Both the position numbers and the translations under genes were made by a program. 64,000 bases of DNA from Pantoea sp. RIT-PI-b (GTDB taxonomy: Bacteria > Pseudomonadota > Gammaproteobacteria > Enterobacterales > Enterobacteriaceae): the NCBI RefSeq assembly GCF_001187905.1, contig NZ_LGIS01000030.1, positions 186,001 to 250,000 of the forward strand. Reading direction: 5' to 3'. Below the pieces are notes generated by a model that did no database searches, was not told the DNA's origin, and saw only the letters and a program-made list of their open reading frames with translations. Of this stretch, positions 52,079 to 61,086 are shown piece by piece. Numbering within the stretch: position 1 is the stretch's first letter; each line of letters begins with the position of its first letter.

Positions 52079-53150
52079 ACTCTATTCGCGGCTCATCAAG
52101 CGCCGGTGTTTCAGGCCAGGCATGCACCACGGCTTTTACCAACGTTGCCAGCGGAATCGCAAAGAACACGCCCCAAAATCCCCACATCCCGCCAAAAATC
52201 ACCACTGACAGAATGATCACCAGCGGATGCAGATTCACCGCTTCCGAGAACAGAATCGGCACCAGCACGTTGCCATCCAGCGCCTGAATCACCAGATAGA
52301 TGGCGATCATGGTCCAGAAATCGCTGCCCAGTCCCCACTGGAACAGGCCAACGCCAATCACCGGAAGGGTCACCACCATCGCGCCGATATAGGGAATCAG
52401 TACTGAAATTCCGACCAGCACCGCCAGCAACAGCGAATAGTTGAGGCCCAGCATCAGAAACGCCAGCCAGGTAACAAAGCCTACCGCCACCATTTCCAGC
52501 ACTTTGCCGCGAATGTAATTAGTGATCTGCTGATTCATCTCTTGCCACACCACACCCGCCAGACCGCGATTGCGCGGCAGCACGCGACGCACCGCGCTCA
52601 GCATCTGCTCTTTATCTTTCAGCAGGAAGAACACCATCAGCGGCACCAGCACCAGATAGATCATCAGCGTCATCAAGCCCACCAGCGACGCCAGTGAATA
52701 CTTCACCAACGATTCGCCTAAGCCAGTCAGGCGGCTGCGCAGATTCTCCACGATGATGTCGATGATGCCAGCATCAACCAGTGCCGGATAACGCTTCGGC
52801 AAGCCAGCGGCAAAGAGATAGAGTTTATTCAGCATATTGGGCAAGTCGCGGGTCAGATTAATGCCCTGCTGCCAGGCCACCGGCGCCACAATCAACACCA
52901 TCACCAATAAGATGCCCGCGAACACCACCAGCACCGCGCTGGTGGCCCAGGTGCGGCTACAACCGGCGCGCTGCAGGCGTACCGTTGGCCACTCAAGCAG
53001 GTAGGCGAGCACTAACGCCACCAGCAGCGGCGCCAGTAAACCGCTTAGGAAGAACAGAATACAAAACGCCGCCAGCAGAATCACCAGCAGGCCGATAGCC
53101 TGCGGGTCGCTGAAGCGGCGTTTGTACCATTGATAAAGCAGAGCGAGCAT
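52077..53150 (-). CDS. perM: PerM/AI-2E-family transporter
   Basis: Inner-membrane protein of 357 residues, seven to eight helices, AI-2E transporter (UPF0118) family. Nearly identical to E. coli PerM in QWYKRRFSDPQAI, RRVLPRNRGLAG, EMNQQITNYIRGKVLEM and ALDGNVLVPILFSEAVNLHPLVI. The substrate of PerM is not established. Start at 53150 lies 9 bases after AAGG; upstream in-frame starts run into an inverted repeat. Converges on bcp. Confidence 0.92.
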   Translation of the reverse strand: MLALLYQWYKRRFSDPQAIGLLVILLAAFCILFFLSGLLAPLLVALVLAYLLEWPTVRLQRAGCSRTWATSAVLVVFAGILLVMVLIVAPVAWQQGINLTRDLPNMLNKLYLFAAGLPKRYPALVDAGIIDIIVENLRSRLTGLGESLVKYSLASLVGLMTLMIYLVLVPLMVFFLLKDKEQMLSAVRRVLPRNRGLAGVVWQEMNQQITNYIRGKVLEMVAVGFVTWLAFLMLGLNYSLLLAVLVGISVLIPYIGAMVVTLPVIGVGLFQWGLGSDFWTMIAIYLVIQALDGNVLVPILFSEAVNLHPLVIILSVVIFGGMWGFWGVFFAIPLATLVKAVVHAWPETPALDEPRIE

Positions 53151-53182
53151 GCAAAACATCCTTGAAACGAAAACAGAAAAGC

Positions 53183-53228
53183 GCACGTTCCGTAGCGGTG
53201 CCATAAATTACGTCGCTACGGAACGTGC
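53183..53228. repeat. Inverted repeat with GTAGCG arms between the cyclase gene and perM
   Basis: Perfect 15-bp arms GCACGTTCCGTAGCG (53183-53197) and CGCTACGGAACGTGC (53214-53228) around a 16-base centre containing CCATAAATTACG. It shares GTAGCG with the class 2 REP at 44.1 kb, so it looks like a diverged relative. No T-tract, so not a standard terminator. Confidence 0.65.
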
Positions 53229-53241
53229 ATGATAGGGGGGG

Positions 53242-54834
53242 TTAATGCGTAATACTACTCACCAACGCATCCTGACCGGAGATCATTACGCAGTTGCGCC
53301 CGGCATTTTTCGCCTGATAGAGCGCGGCATCGGCTTGCTTGAGGCTCTGTTCCTGCGCCCCGCCATCCGGCTGCCAGTCAGCAATCCCCACCGACAGCGT
53401 GACATTGCCAACCTGATCAATCCAGTTTTCCGCGATGCTGATACGCACGCGTTCGGCAAGAATGCGCGCATCTTCAACCGAGGTGGCGGGCAACAGCATC
53501 AGAAACTCTTCCCCGCCGTTACGGCACACCACATCGGTTTGCCGTGCGCTATGACGCAAGGTGCGCGCCACGTGTTTGATCACCTCATCACCCACATCAT
53601 GACCAAAGGTATCGTTGACGCGTTTGAAGTGATCGATATCCAGCGCCAGCACGGAAAACGGTTGGCGCATGGTAGAGAAATAGTCGAGCACGGCGCTTAA
53701 ACCGCGGCGATTGAGCAGGTTGGTCATCGGATCGGTCTGGACTTCAGATTTCAGCCGGCCAATTTTGTCCTGCACTAAACCAATGCCGGTCAGCAACGCG
53801 CGCTTCACCTGCGCCGCTTCAAAATACCAGGCGCGAATGCCGCCAATCTCAGTTGATACGCCCTGCGAATCCATCTGGCTGGCTTTACGCGCCAGCTGCC
53901 ACAGCGGCAAGGCAATCAGCCGCGCCAAAATCACCGCCACCAGCAAGGTCAGCAGCGCGAACGGCACCGAGTTTTTCAGCACTTTTAATAACAAGCCAGA
54001 GAGCGGCGCCAGCGTGGCATCGGTCGGTTTCAACGCCACCACCATCCAGCCGGTGGTGGGCACGATGGCATAACCGGCCAGTTTGGCTTTGCCCTCTTCG
54101 CTTAACTGCACTTCGCCGTTGGTTTGCTGCTGGCGCTGGCGCTCGCTGATGATGGCTGGCGCACTTTTGCCAATCAGCTGGCTATTCTGGTGATACAGCA
54201 CCTGATTATTACGATCCATAACGTAAACCTGGGTGCCGTCGCGATAGAACTGTTCGCCGAGCAGCGCGTTCAGGATGCTTTTCTTTTTCAGATAGATAGT
54301 GCCGCCCACATAGCCGAGATAGCGTCCGTCTTTGCTCCAGATTGGCCAGGAGACAAACACAATCAGGTTGTTAGCGGCGGAAATGCTGGGTCGGCTGACC
54401 ATCGGCTGACGCTGCGCTAACGCTTCACGCGAAGACTGGCTGGTCAGACGCATGCCTTTCAGCATCAACGATTCCGGTGAAATCGCCTTCACGATACCGT
54501 TACTGTCGACCACCGCGACCGAGTTAAAGCTGTTGGTTTGCTCACGCAGGCGATTCACTTCCTGCTGCGCCAGATCGTCATCATCAAAATCATTGCCTAA
54601 CTGCGTCGCGCTGTAGTGCAGCTGCGACTGAGCCAGCTGAAAGAAGACTTCCGTGGTGGCGGCCAGTTTGGTGGCGTAAGCGCGATTAGCTTCGAGGGTG
54701 CTTTCGATCAGGACCATACGTTGCACGCGCCAGGTGGCGTACAACGCATTGGCGAGCGTGATGACGATGCTGGTGATTGCTAACAGCGCGATCAGCGTGC
54801 GCAGGTCAGTTTTTGGCCGCAGGCGCGTTAGCAT
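53242..54834 (-). CDS. Membrane diguanylate cyclase with Cache-type sensor
   Basis: A 530-residue c-di-GMP synthase. TM1 about 13-34, a large periplasmic double-Cache-like region about 35-287 (VAVVDSNGIVKAISP, YLGYVGGTIYL, VYVMDRNNQVLYH), TM2 about 288-310, a short linker, and a GGDEF domain about 365-525. The active-site loop is GGEEF (440-444), which is catalytically competent, and the inhibitory I-site RQTD lies at 431-434, exactly five residues before it, so product inhibition is likely. The periplasmic ligand is unknown. E. coli has no such gene between perM and bepA. Confidence 0.9.
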   Translation of the reverse strand: MLTRLRPKTDLRTLIALLAITSIVITLANALYATWRVQRMVLIESTLEANRAYATKLAATTEVFFQLAQSQLHYSATQLGNDFDDDDLAQQEVNRLREQTNSFNSVAVVDSNGIVKAISPESLMLKGMRLTSQSSREALAQRQPMVSRPSISAANNLIVFVSWPIWSKDGRYLGYVGGTIYLKKKSILNALLGEQFYRDGTQVYVMDRNNQVLYHQNSQLIGKSAPAIISERQRQQQTNGEVQLSEEGKAKLAGYAIVPTTGWMVVALKPTDATLAPLSGLLLKVLKNSVPFALLTLLVAVILARLIALPLWQLARKASQMDSQGVSTEIGGIRAWYFEAAQVKRALLTGIGLVQDKIGRLKSEVQTDPMTNLLNRRGLSAVLDYFSTMRQPFSVLALDIDHFKRVNDTFGHDVGDEVIKHVARTLRHSARQTDVVCRNGGEEFLMLLPATSVEDARILAERVRISIAENWIDQVGNVTLSVGIADWQPDGGAQEQSLKQADAALYQAKNAGRNCVMISGQDALVSSITH

Positions 54835-55226
54835 GGCGCACCTGCTTTAAAGCGTAGATTCATAGATTTGTGTGCCTGACAGTCTTGTTATTGTTGGTTG
54901 CACTTGCCCTGGTGAGGGAACGAGCAATTGTACACCCACAACTCAAATTGAGCACGAAGCATCCTGTCAGCCACCGACAATTCTTTCTCACTGCTGGTGC
55001 TAATCGATCAAGCCATTGGCATTGTAAAACGGCCACGGGCCGGGATAATCGCCGATGTTTATTTGCGTCAGCCGACATTGCAGACATGCGCTAAGGATAT
55101 TGAGTGACGAGCCATCAGCCGCAACTCCACTTGCAGCTGGCGCTTAAACCAGACCTAACTGTGACAGCAACATCGTGGAAAAATGACGAAGAGATGACAG
55201 CAGCGCGGGCTGCTGTCAGGCAGGCA
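54835..55226. other. 392-base region upstream of the cyclase gene
   Basis: Contains the promoter of the cyclase gene (minus) and, at its far end, a hairpin that probably ends the DsrE-like operon. Short reading frames on both strands have no recognisable family. I see nothing else. Confidence 0.5.
55195..55218 (-). terminator. Hairpin after the DsrE-like pair
   Basis: Perfect 10-bp stem TGACAGCAGC / GCTGCTGTCA with a 4-base loop, 9 bases past the stop of the second DsrE-like gene. Only a weak pyrimidine-rich tail (TCTCTTCGTCATTTTT) follows on the minus strand. Confidence 0.6.
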
Positions 55227-55835
55227 TTACAACATCAGAAAAGCGTAACCTTCGTTTTGCAGCGAAGCCACGGTGGTGCCACTCGACAGCGTGTGGGTAA
55301 CGCGGGTATCGATCCAGTCGCGCTCCAGCTGATGGAATGCTACCGACTGATCGCAAATGGTTACCTTGACGCCCGCGCTTCTGAGCTCATCAATTAGCTT
55401 GAGGTTCGGGTTATCGGTGCCGTAGGTTTTGCGGAACTGTTCATTATTCAGCGCCGCGGGTACCGCATCGCTGTTGATCGACACCACAAACTTCAGCTGA
55501 TTCAGTGGAACGCCCGCTGCATAGTAGAGGTTGGTGACGCGCGCAACGCGCTCCAGACCGAGATTCGGCTGGCGAACATCCCCTTCATTACGGTTGATCT
55601 GGAAAACGATTTTGTTGCTTAAACCCGGCGTGTTGGCCGGATTGTAGTCCGGCACACTCACAAAGTGGATTTTGCCGTAACCGGCAATGGCGGGCGTGCT
55701 CCAGAAATCGGCGGGCTCGCTCTTTTTATCTGCAAACTTGTCGCTGACTTTATCAATCAGTTCCGGAAGCTGTAACACATTACCGCCGACAAAACCTGCC
55801 AGTGCCGCGATAACAATATAGGATGCTGGACGCAT
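55227..55835 (-). CDS. DsrE-like membrane-anchored protein, second paralogue
   Basis: A 202-residue protein with one N-terminal hydrophobic segment (about 4-24) acting as signal or anchor, and a DsrE/F-like soluble domain. Shared with its neighbour: FWSTPA, GYGKIH, GLSNK, PNLGLERVARV, DNPNL-LI, GVKV-ICDQSVAFH with the lone conserved Cys, and a C-terminal TLSS-TTV-LQNEGYA. The DsrE fold carries a reactive Cys in sulfur relay proteins; whether this Cys does so is unknown. AGGAG ribosome site. Twenty-three bases after the first paralogue. No known function. Confidence 0.75.
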   Translation of the reverse strand: MRPASYIVIAALAGFVGGNVLQLPELIDKVSDKFADKKSEPADFWSTPAIAGYGKIHFVSVPDYNPANTPGLSNKIVFQINRNEGDVRQPNLGLERVARVTNLYYAAGVPLNQLKFVVSINSDAVPAALNNEQFRKTYGTDNPNLKLIDELRSAGVKVTICDQSVAFHQLERDWIDTRVTHTLSSGTTVASLQNEGYAFLML

Positions 55836-55858
55836 TTCACTTCTCCTGTGCCTGAGAT

Positions 55859-56464
55859 TTACATCTGTAAGAGTGCATAACCCTGATTTTCCAGCGTCGA
55901 CACGGTGGTCGGACTGGAGAGCGCATGAATCACCGATTGGTCGATCCACGCTTTCGGGAAGTGATGGAATGCCACCGACTGATCGCACACCGATACCTTC
56001 ACGCCCAACTTATTCAGTGCGCCTATCAGCGCCAGATTAGGGTTATCTGCTTTATAGAACTGTTGGAAATGCGCGTTATCCAGCATCGCCGGGGTGGCGT
56101 CACCGGTGACCGAGACGACAAAGTGCAGGTCATCAGCCGGCACGCCAGAGGCGATATAAAGATTAACCACGCGCGCGACGCGCTCCAGACCGAGGTTCGG
56201 CCGCTTCATATCCCCTTCGCTGCGGGTAATCTGGAACACCACTTTGTTACTCAAGCCAATCACCGGCTTAAAGGCGGCGTCCGCTTCATAATGGATTTTG
56301 CCGTAGCCCTCCACGGCGGGTGTACTCCAGAAACCGTCCGGATCGGCTGGCTCGGCAGAAAAATGGCTCACAACACGTTGATACAGGTCATCACCCTTGC
56401 TCACGGTGGCGCCCACAAATCCACCCACAATGGCGATGAGGGCGTATGTGACAACAGAACGCAT
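55859..56464 (-). CDS. DsrE-like membrane-anchored protein, first paralogue
   Basis: A 201-residue protein about half identical by eye to the next gene. N-terminal hydrophobic segment about 4-22 (SVVTYALIAIVGGFVG), then FWSTPAVEGYGKIH, SNKVVFQITRSEGD, NLGLERVARVVNLY and SVCDQSVAFHHFPKAWID. It lacks the four-residue insert that the paralogue has before GLSNK. Start at 56464 follows GGAGAG. The tandem arrangement points to a local duplication that has been kept. Function unknown; DsrE is a fold assignment only. Confidence 0.75.
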   Translation of the reverse strand: MRSVVTYALIAIVGGFVGATVSKGDDLYQRVVSHFSAEPADPDGFWSTPAVEGYGKIHYEADAAFKPVIGLSNKVVFQITRSEGDMKRPNLGLERVARVVNLYIASGVPADDLHFVVSVTGDATPAMLDNAHFQQFYKADNPNLALIGALNKLGVKVSVCDQSVAFHHFPKAWIDQSVIHALSSPTTVSTLENQGYALLQM

Positions 56465-57105
56465 AGAAACTCTCCGGCATGCACTGCGCGTCAATTCACA
56501 GTCCGTTTGAATAAAGTGCCTTATCTATACCACAGCGTGCGCAGGGCAAAACGCCTGTAGTAACGGGCTGTCCGGCGTTTTGATTGCGCGAAAAATAATT
56601 AGCAGGGTTAATTGAATAAGGGTTTCGATTGTTGTGCGGCAGAAAGTGAAGAAATGGTTGGCCGTGAAATTGTGACCCCAACGCCAATAGAACAAGTTGA
56701 CGTGCGTTTAAAATATAGCCGCCATTTACTGTTCCAGACTCAATGCGCAGCGTAAGCACGATTAAAATAACTGATGGATAAAGCGGGCCAAACCCGCTGA
56801 TTTGCCACTGCTTTTCAGAGTAAACCTATAAAAATTCATGCCAAATTCAATAATTTTGAGCAACTTTACGTAACTTTAACTTTTGGCGGCCTACAGCCCG
56901 GTTTATGCCGCAACGCGCTATTCAATTTTTTGCTGCAATTTTGCGATGCTGTAACCGATTTTTCATTTATAGACCATTAAGCTTCATCATTTGCTTGTCG
57001 CAACAGTGTGGTTAAGATAGAGCGCGCGGTACCCATGCAAAATAAGCGCAGAACATTTGAACAACTTACCTGTCCAATTTCGGGTGACTTTTACAGGATC
57101 AAGGC
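56465..57105. other. 641-base non-coding region between the DsrE-like pair and bepA
   Basis: Long divergent AT-rich spacer, the largest gene-free stretch of the window. It should hold promoters for the DsrE-like pair (minus) and bepA (plus). A small hairpin AGCGGG/CCCGCT lies at 56782-56798 without a T-tract. An 87-codon minus-strand frame (56496-56759) has no family resemblance and is not called. No REP copy is present. Confidence 0.5.
56991..57018 (+). promoter_or_regulatory. Candidate bepA promoter
   Basis: TTGCTT and TAAGAT are separated by 16 bases, 88 bases before the bepA start. A plausible sigma-70 match; E. coli bepA is also sigma-E linked, but I found no convincing sigma-E element. 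Confidence 0.4.
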
Positions 57106-58569
57106 ATGTTTAACCGGTTGAAAAAATCAGTACTGGCGGCCCTTATTCCTGCGCTGCTGCTCACGCCTGCGCTGAGTGCGCGCGCCGACATTAGCGATAC
57201 GCTGCCCGATATGGGCACCACCGCCGGTGCTACGCTGTCGATTAATCAGGAATTACAGATGGGCGACTTCTATGTGCGCCAGCTGCGCGCCAGTGCGCCT
57301 CTGATAAACGACCCGCTGTTGAACCAATATATTAATGAGCTGGGTCAGCGCCTGGTGGCCCACGCCAACTCGGTACGCACGCCGTTTCACTTCTTTCTGA
57401 TTCAGAACGACGAGCTGAATGCCTTCGCCTTCTTTGGCGGCAATGTGGTGCTGCATTCGTCGCTGTTTCGCTACACCGATAATGAAAGCCAGTTAGCCTC
57501 GGTGATGGCGCACGAAATTTCGCACGTTACCCAGCGCCACCTGGCGCGCGCGATGGAAGAGCAGAGACGCAATGCGCCGCTCACCTGGGTGGGAGCATTG
57601 GGATCTATTCTGCTGGCGATGGCCAGCCCACAAGCGGGTATGGCGGCATTGACCGGCACGCTGGCGGGCACGCAGCAGGGCATCATCAGCTTTACTCAGG
57701 GCAACGAACAGGAAGCCGATCGCATCGGTATTCAGGTACTGCAACGCGCCGGCTTCGATCCGCAAGCAATGCCCACTTTCCTGCAGAAGCTGGCGGATCA
57801 GAGCCGTTTCTCCTCCAAGCCGCCGGAAATTTTGCTGACGCACCCGTTACCGGATAGCCGCCTGGCCGATGCGCGTAACCGCGCCAACCAGATGCGTCCA
57901 GTGGTAGTGCAGTCGTCGCAGGATTTCTATATGGCGAAAGTGCGTTCACTCGGCATGTATTCCACCGGTCGCAATCAGCTGACCGATGATTTGCTCAACG
58001 ACTATGCCAAAGGCAACGTGCGCGAGCAGCAGGCTGCGCAATACGGCAAAGCGGTGCAGTTCCTGCAGGCCAAAAGCTTTGATAGCGCCAAACGGGTGAT
58101 CGCCCCGCTGCTGGCGAAGCAGCCGGATAACGTCTGGTTTCTCGATATCATGACCGATATCGACATCGGCCTGAATCAGCCGCAGCAGGCGATCACCATG
58201 CTGAGCAGTAATAAAGCCAGCAGCAGCAACCCGGTGCTGCAGTTGAACCTGGCTAACGCCTATGTTGAAGCGAAGCAACCGGCTAACGCCAGCCGCATTC
58301 TCAATCGCTACACTTTCGCGCATCCGGACGATCTCAACGCCTGGGATTTGCTGGCGCAGGCCTCCGCAGCCCAGGGTTTACGCGATGAAGAGCTCTCCGC
58401 GCGCGCCGAAGGTTTAGCGCTCAACGGACAACTCGATCAGGCGATCTCGACGTTAAGCAGCGCCAGTGCGCAGGTGCCGCTCGGCAGCCTGAAACAGGCG
58501 CGTTATGACGCACGCATCGATCAGTTCCGTGAACTACAGAAACGCTTCAAGGTGTATCAAAAAGGATAA
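57106..58569 (+). CDS. bepA: Periplasmic metalloprotease/chaperone BepA
   Basis: A 487-residue M48 zinc protease that helps assemble or remove the LPS transporter LptD at the BAM complex. Signal peptide about 1-27 (SARA), zinc motif H136-E-I-S-H140 and the third ligand in GNEQEADRIG, then a C-terminal TPR region (about 310-485). Same length as E. coli BepA (YfgC). yfgD follows after 5 bases. Confidence 0.95.
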   Translation: MFNRLKKSVLAALIPALLLTPALSARADISDTLPDMGTTAGATLSINQELQMGDFYVRQLRASAPLINDPLLNQYINELGQRLVAHANSVRTPFHFFLIQNDELNAFAFFGGNVVLHSSLFRYTDNESQLASVMAHEISHVTQRHLARAMEEQRRNAPLTWVGALGSILLAMASPQAGMAALTGTLAGTQQGIISFTQGNEQEADRIGIQVLQRAGFDPQAMPTFLQKLADQSRFSSKPPEILLTHPLPDSRLADARNRANQMRPVVVQSSQDFYMAKVRSLGMYSTGRNQLTDDLLNDYAKGNVREQQAAQYGKAVQFLQAKSFDSAKRVIAPLLAKQPDNVWFLDIMTDIDIGLNQPQQAITMLSSNKASSSNPVLQLNLANAYVEAKQPANASRILNRYTFAHPDDLNAWDLLAQASAAQGLRDEELSARAEGLALNGQLDQAISTLSSASAQVPLGSLKQARYDARIDQFRELQKRFKVYQKG

Positions 58570-58574
58570 GAAAC

Positions 58575-58922
58575 ATGGTGAGCATTTATCACAACCCGCG
58601 CTGCAGCAAGAGCCGTGAAACGCTGGCGCTGTTGCAGGAAAACGGTGTTGAACCTGAAGTGGTGTTATATCTCGATACGCCGCCCGACGTGCCGACATTG
58701 AAGCGCCTGCTACAACAGCTCGGCATGCACAGCGCGCGTGAACTGATGCGTCGCAAAGAAGATCTTTATAAAGCGTTAGCGTTGGCGAATGATGAGCTGA
58801 GCGAGGATCACCTGCTGCAGGCGATGGCGGCTCATCCAAAACTGATTGAACGTCCGATTGTGGTTAATGGCGAGCAGGCGCGCATTGGACGTCCGCCCGA
58901 AGCGGTGCTGGAGATTATTTAA
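58575..58922 (+). CDS. yfgD: ArsC-family protein YfgD
   Basis: A 115-residue arsenate-reductase-like protein. It has the full active-site loop HNPRCSKSRETLALL (Cys10) and the later Arg-rich ELMRRKEDLYK and ERPIVV segments, so glutaredoxin-dependent arsenate reduction is possible. E. coli YfgD belongs to the same group; no ars operon is near. Ends in a 4-base convergent overlap with hda. Confidence 0.9.
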   Translation: MVSIYHNPRCSKSRETLALLQENGVEPEVVLYLDTPPDVPTLKRLLQQLGMHSARELMRRKEDLYKALALANDELSEDHLLQAMAAHPKLIERPIVVNGEQARIGRPPEAVLEII

Positions 58923-59620
58923 AGCTCCAGCGCTTCCTTAACAAAGGGAATGGTGAGTTTGCGCTGCGCGCTAATTGAAGCGCGATCGAGGCGATCCAGC
59001 GTATCAAACAGCGTGCGCATCTCACGATCGAGGCGTTTCAGCAGGAAGCGCCCAACATCTTCCGGCAGCTCAAAGCCACGCAATCCCGCACGCAGCTGCA
59101 TCGCCTGTAATTTGTCGTCATCCGACAGCGGCTGTAAGCGGTAAATCTGCCCCCAATCAAGGCGTGAAGCCAGATCCGGCAAGCCAAGATTTAGCTGACG
59201 CGGCGGTCGATCGCCGGTGATCAGCAACCGCGTTTTACCGATTTCCAGAATGCGATTGTAGAGATCAAAGATCGCCATTTCCCACTCCGGATCGCCCGCA
59301 ATACATTCGATGTTATCGATGCACACCAGCGCCAGATTCTCCATCCCTTCCAGAACCTCCGGCACAAACCACGTGCGTTTATCCAGCGGCACGTAGCCCA
59401 CCGCCTCACCGCGCGCCGAGAGTTCAGCACAGGCTGCATGCAGCAGATGACTGCGGCCACCGCCTTCGCGCGACCAGAAATAGAGATAGCTGCCGTGTTG
59501 CTGTGAGAGTGCGCCTTGCAGCGCCGCCAGCAGAGACGCGTTTTCCCCCGGCCAGAAACTGGCGAAGGTTTCATCATCGGGTAAATAGAGTGGCAGTGAG
59601 AGCTGTGCCGGCGTGTTCAG
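58919..59620 (-). CDS. hda: DnaA inactivator Hda, CTG start
   Basis: AAA+ protein that, with the sliding clamp, triggers ATP hydrolysis by DnaA and prevents over-initiation. The reading frame extends upstream of any ATG to a CTG at 59620 with GAGG five bases before it. From there it gives 233 residues, the E. coli length, starting LNTPAQLSLPLYLPDDETF with the clamp-binding QLSLPL motif. Box I reads SREGGGRSHLL in place of a normal Walker A; Walker B is LVCIDNIECI; sensor 2 region and LDRASISAQRKLTIPFVKE follow. The N-terminal 73 residues would be lost if only ATG, GTG or TTG starts were allowed. Confidence 0.93.
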   Translation of the reverse strand: MNTPAQLSLPLYLPDDETFASFWPGENASLLAALQGALSQQHGSYLYFWSREGGGRSHLLHAACAELSARGEAVGYVPLDKRTWFVPEVLEGMENLALVCIDNIECIAGDPEWEMAIFDLYNRILEIGKTRLLITGDRPPRQLNLGLPDLASRLDWGQIYRLQPLSDDDKLQAMQLRAGLRGFELPEDVGRFLLKRLDREMRTLFDTLDRLDRASISAQRKLTIPFVKEALEL

Positions 59621-59684
59621 AAGTACCTCAACGGATGAGCGGGCAGAAAACCGCGCAAGTTTATCACGATCTTTGTCGGAGATG

Positions 59685-59706
59685 AACCGGGCTTCCCTGC
59701 CCGGTT
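59685..59706 (-). other. Hairpin between uraA and hda
   Basis: AACCGGGC / GCCCGGTT (8 bp, 6-base loop) 8 bases past the uraA stop, without a T-tract on the minus strand. It may weaken read-through into hda. Confidence 0.45.
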
Positions 59707-59713
59707 TGTCGCC

Positions 59714-60997
59714 TTAACTTTCGCGCTTCTCTTCCGCATCCAGCACCACTTCTTCTGGACGTAATACGCTGATTAGACGGAAGATCAGAGCCAAGCCAAC
59801 GCCAACGATGGTCGCCAGCGCCATGCCTTTCAGCTCGGCGGCACCAATGTGCACTTTGGCGCCGCTGACGCCGATGATCAGGATCACCGAGGTCAGGATC
59901 AGGTTTTGCGCCTTGTTGTAATCCACTTTGGATTCGATCAGCACACGAATACCCGACGCACCGATCACCCCGTACAGCAGCAGCGACACGCCGCCCATGA
60001 CCGGCACAGGAACCGCCTGAATCGCTGCCGCCAGCTTGCCAACGCACGAGAGCAGGATGGCAAAGATTGCCGCGCCGCCAATCACCCAGGTGCTGTACAC
60101 GCGGGTAATCGCCATTACGCCGATGTTCTCGCCGTAAGTGGTATTTGGCGTTGAGCCGAAGAAGCCGGAGATCATGGTCGACAAACCGTTGGCGAACATG
60201 GAGCGGTGGAGGCCAGGATCGCGGATCAGATCTTTCTTCACGATATTGGCGGTGACCACTAAGTGGCCGACGTGCTCGGCAATGACCACCAGCGCGGCCG
60301 GCAGAATGGTCAGCATCGCCACCCACTCAAAACGCGGCGTATAGAAGGTTGGCAGCGCAAACCACGGTGCATTTTCCACCGCAGTCCAGTCCACAATTCC
60401 CATGCCGTAAGAGAGCGCATAGCCGACCAACACGCCGACTAAAATCGGGATGATGGCGAGGAAACCGCGGAACAGCACCGAACCAAATACCGTGACCGCC
60501 AGCGTCACCATGGAGATGATCACCGTTTTGCTGTCTGGCGAAGTGCCGTCAGCAGGCAGCAAGCCAGCCATATTCGCCGCTACGCCCGCCAGTTCCAGAC
60601 CGATAACCGCCACAATCGCGCCCATCGCCGCCGGAGGGAACATCACGTCAAGCCAGCCGGTACCGGCTTTTTTCACGATCAACGCCACCACGCAGAACAG
60701 GAAACCACAGAGGATAAAACCGCCGAGCGCCACTTCATAACCGAGCGGCAACAGCAGCAGCACCGGCGAAATAAAGGCAAAGCTCGAACCGAGATAAGCG
60801 GGGATTTTTCCTTTACAGATAAACAGATACAGCAACGTGCCGACGCCGTTAAACAGCAACACCGTGGCCGGGTTGATGTGAAACAGAATCGGCACCAGCA
60901 CGGTGGCGCCGAACATGGCGAACAGGTGCTGCAGGCTGAGTGGAATGGTTTGCAGAAGCGGTGGGCGCTCACTAACGCCGATTGCACGACGAGTCAT
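59714..60997 (-). CDS. uraA: Uracil:proton symporter UraA
   Basis: Inner-membrane NCS2 transporter of 427 residues, fourteen helices. It is nearly identical to E. coli UraA from MTRRAIGVSERPPLLQTIP on. Substrate-site glutamates lie in FGSTPNTTYGENIGVMA and VVIAEHVGHLVVT. Supplies uracil to Upp, encoded just upstream on the same strand. Confidence 0.96.
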   Translation of the reverse strand: MTRRAIGVSERPPLLQTIPLSLQHLFAMFGATVLVPILFHINPATVLLFNGVGTLLYLFICKGKIPAYLGSSFAFISPVLLLLPLGYEVALGGFILCGFLFCVVALIVKKAGTGWLDVMFPPAAMGAIVAVIGLELAGVAANMAGLLPADGTSPDSKTVIISMVTLAVTVFGSVLFRGFLAIIPILVGVLVGYALSYGMGIVDWTAVENAPWFALPTFYTPRFEWVAMLTILPAALVVIAEHVGHLVVTANIVKKDLIRDPGLHRSMFANGLSTMISGFFGSTPNTTYGENIGVMAITRVYSTWVIGGAAIFAILLSCVGKLAAAIQAVPVPVMGGVSLLLYGVIGASGIRVLIESKVDYNKAQNLILTSVILIIGVSGAKVHIGAAELKGMALATIVGVGLALIFRLISVLRPEEVVLDAEEKRES

Positions 60998-61086
60998 TAT
61001 TATCCCCTATCCTCTTCGTTCTTCAAGCCATGGCTGCGTTGCCCTGGCGTGAATAACTCAAGGATGACATTGTTGTGTTTTTAGAC

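Noticed and set aside
55104..55397. 97-codon plus-strand frame with a fair ribosome site (AAGGA, GTG)
   Set aside because: It is antisense to the end of the second DsrE-like gene, runs through its terminator hairpin and has no family resemblance.
56496..56759. 87-codon minus-strand frame upstream of the DsrE-like pair
   Set aside because: No recognisable domain, no clear ribosome site, and it would occupy the expected promoter region.
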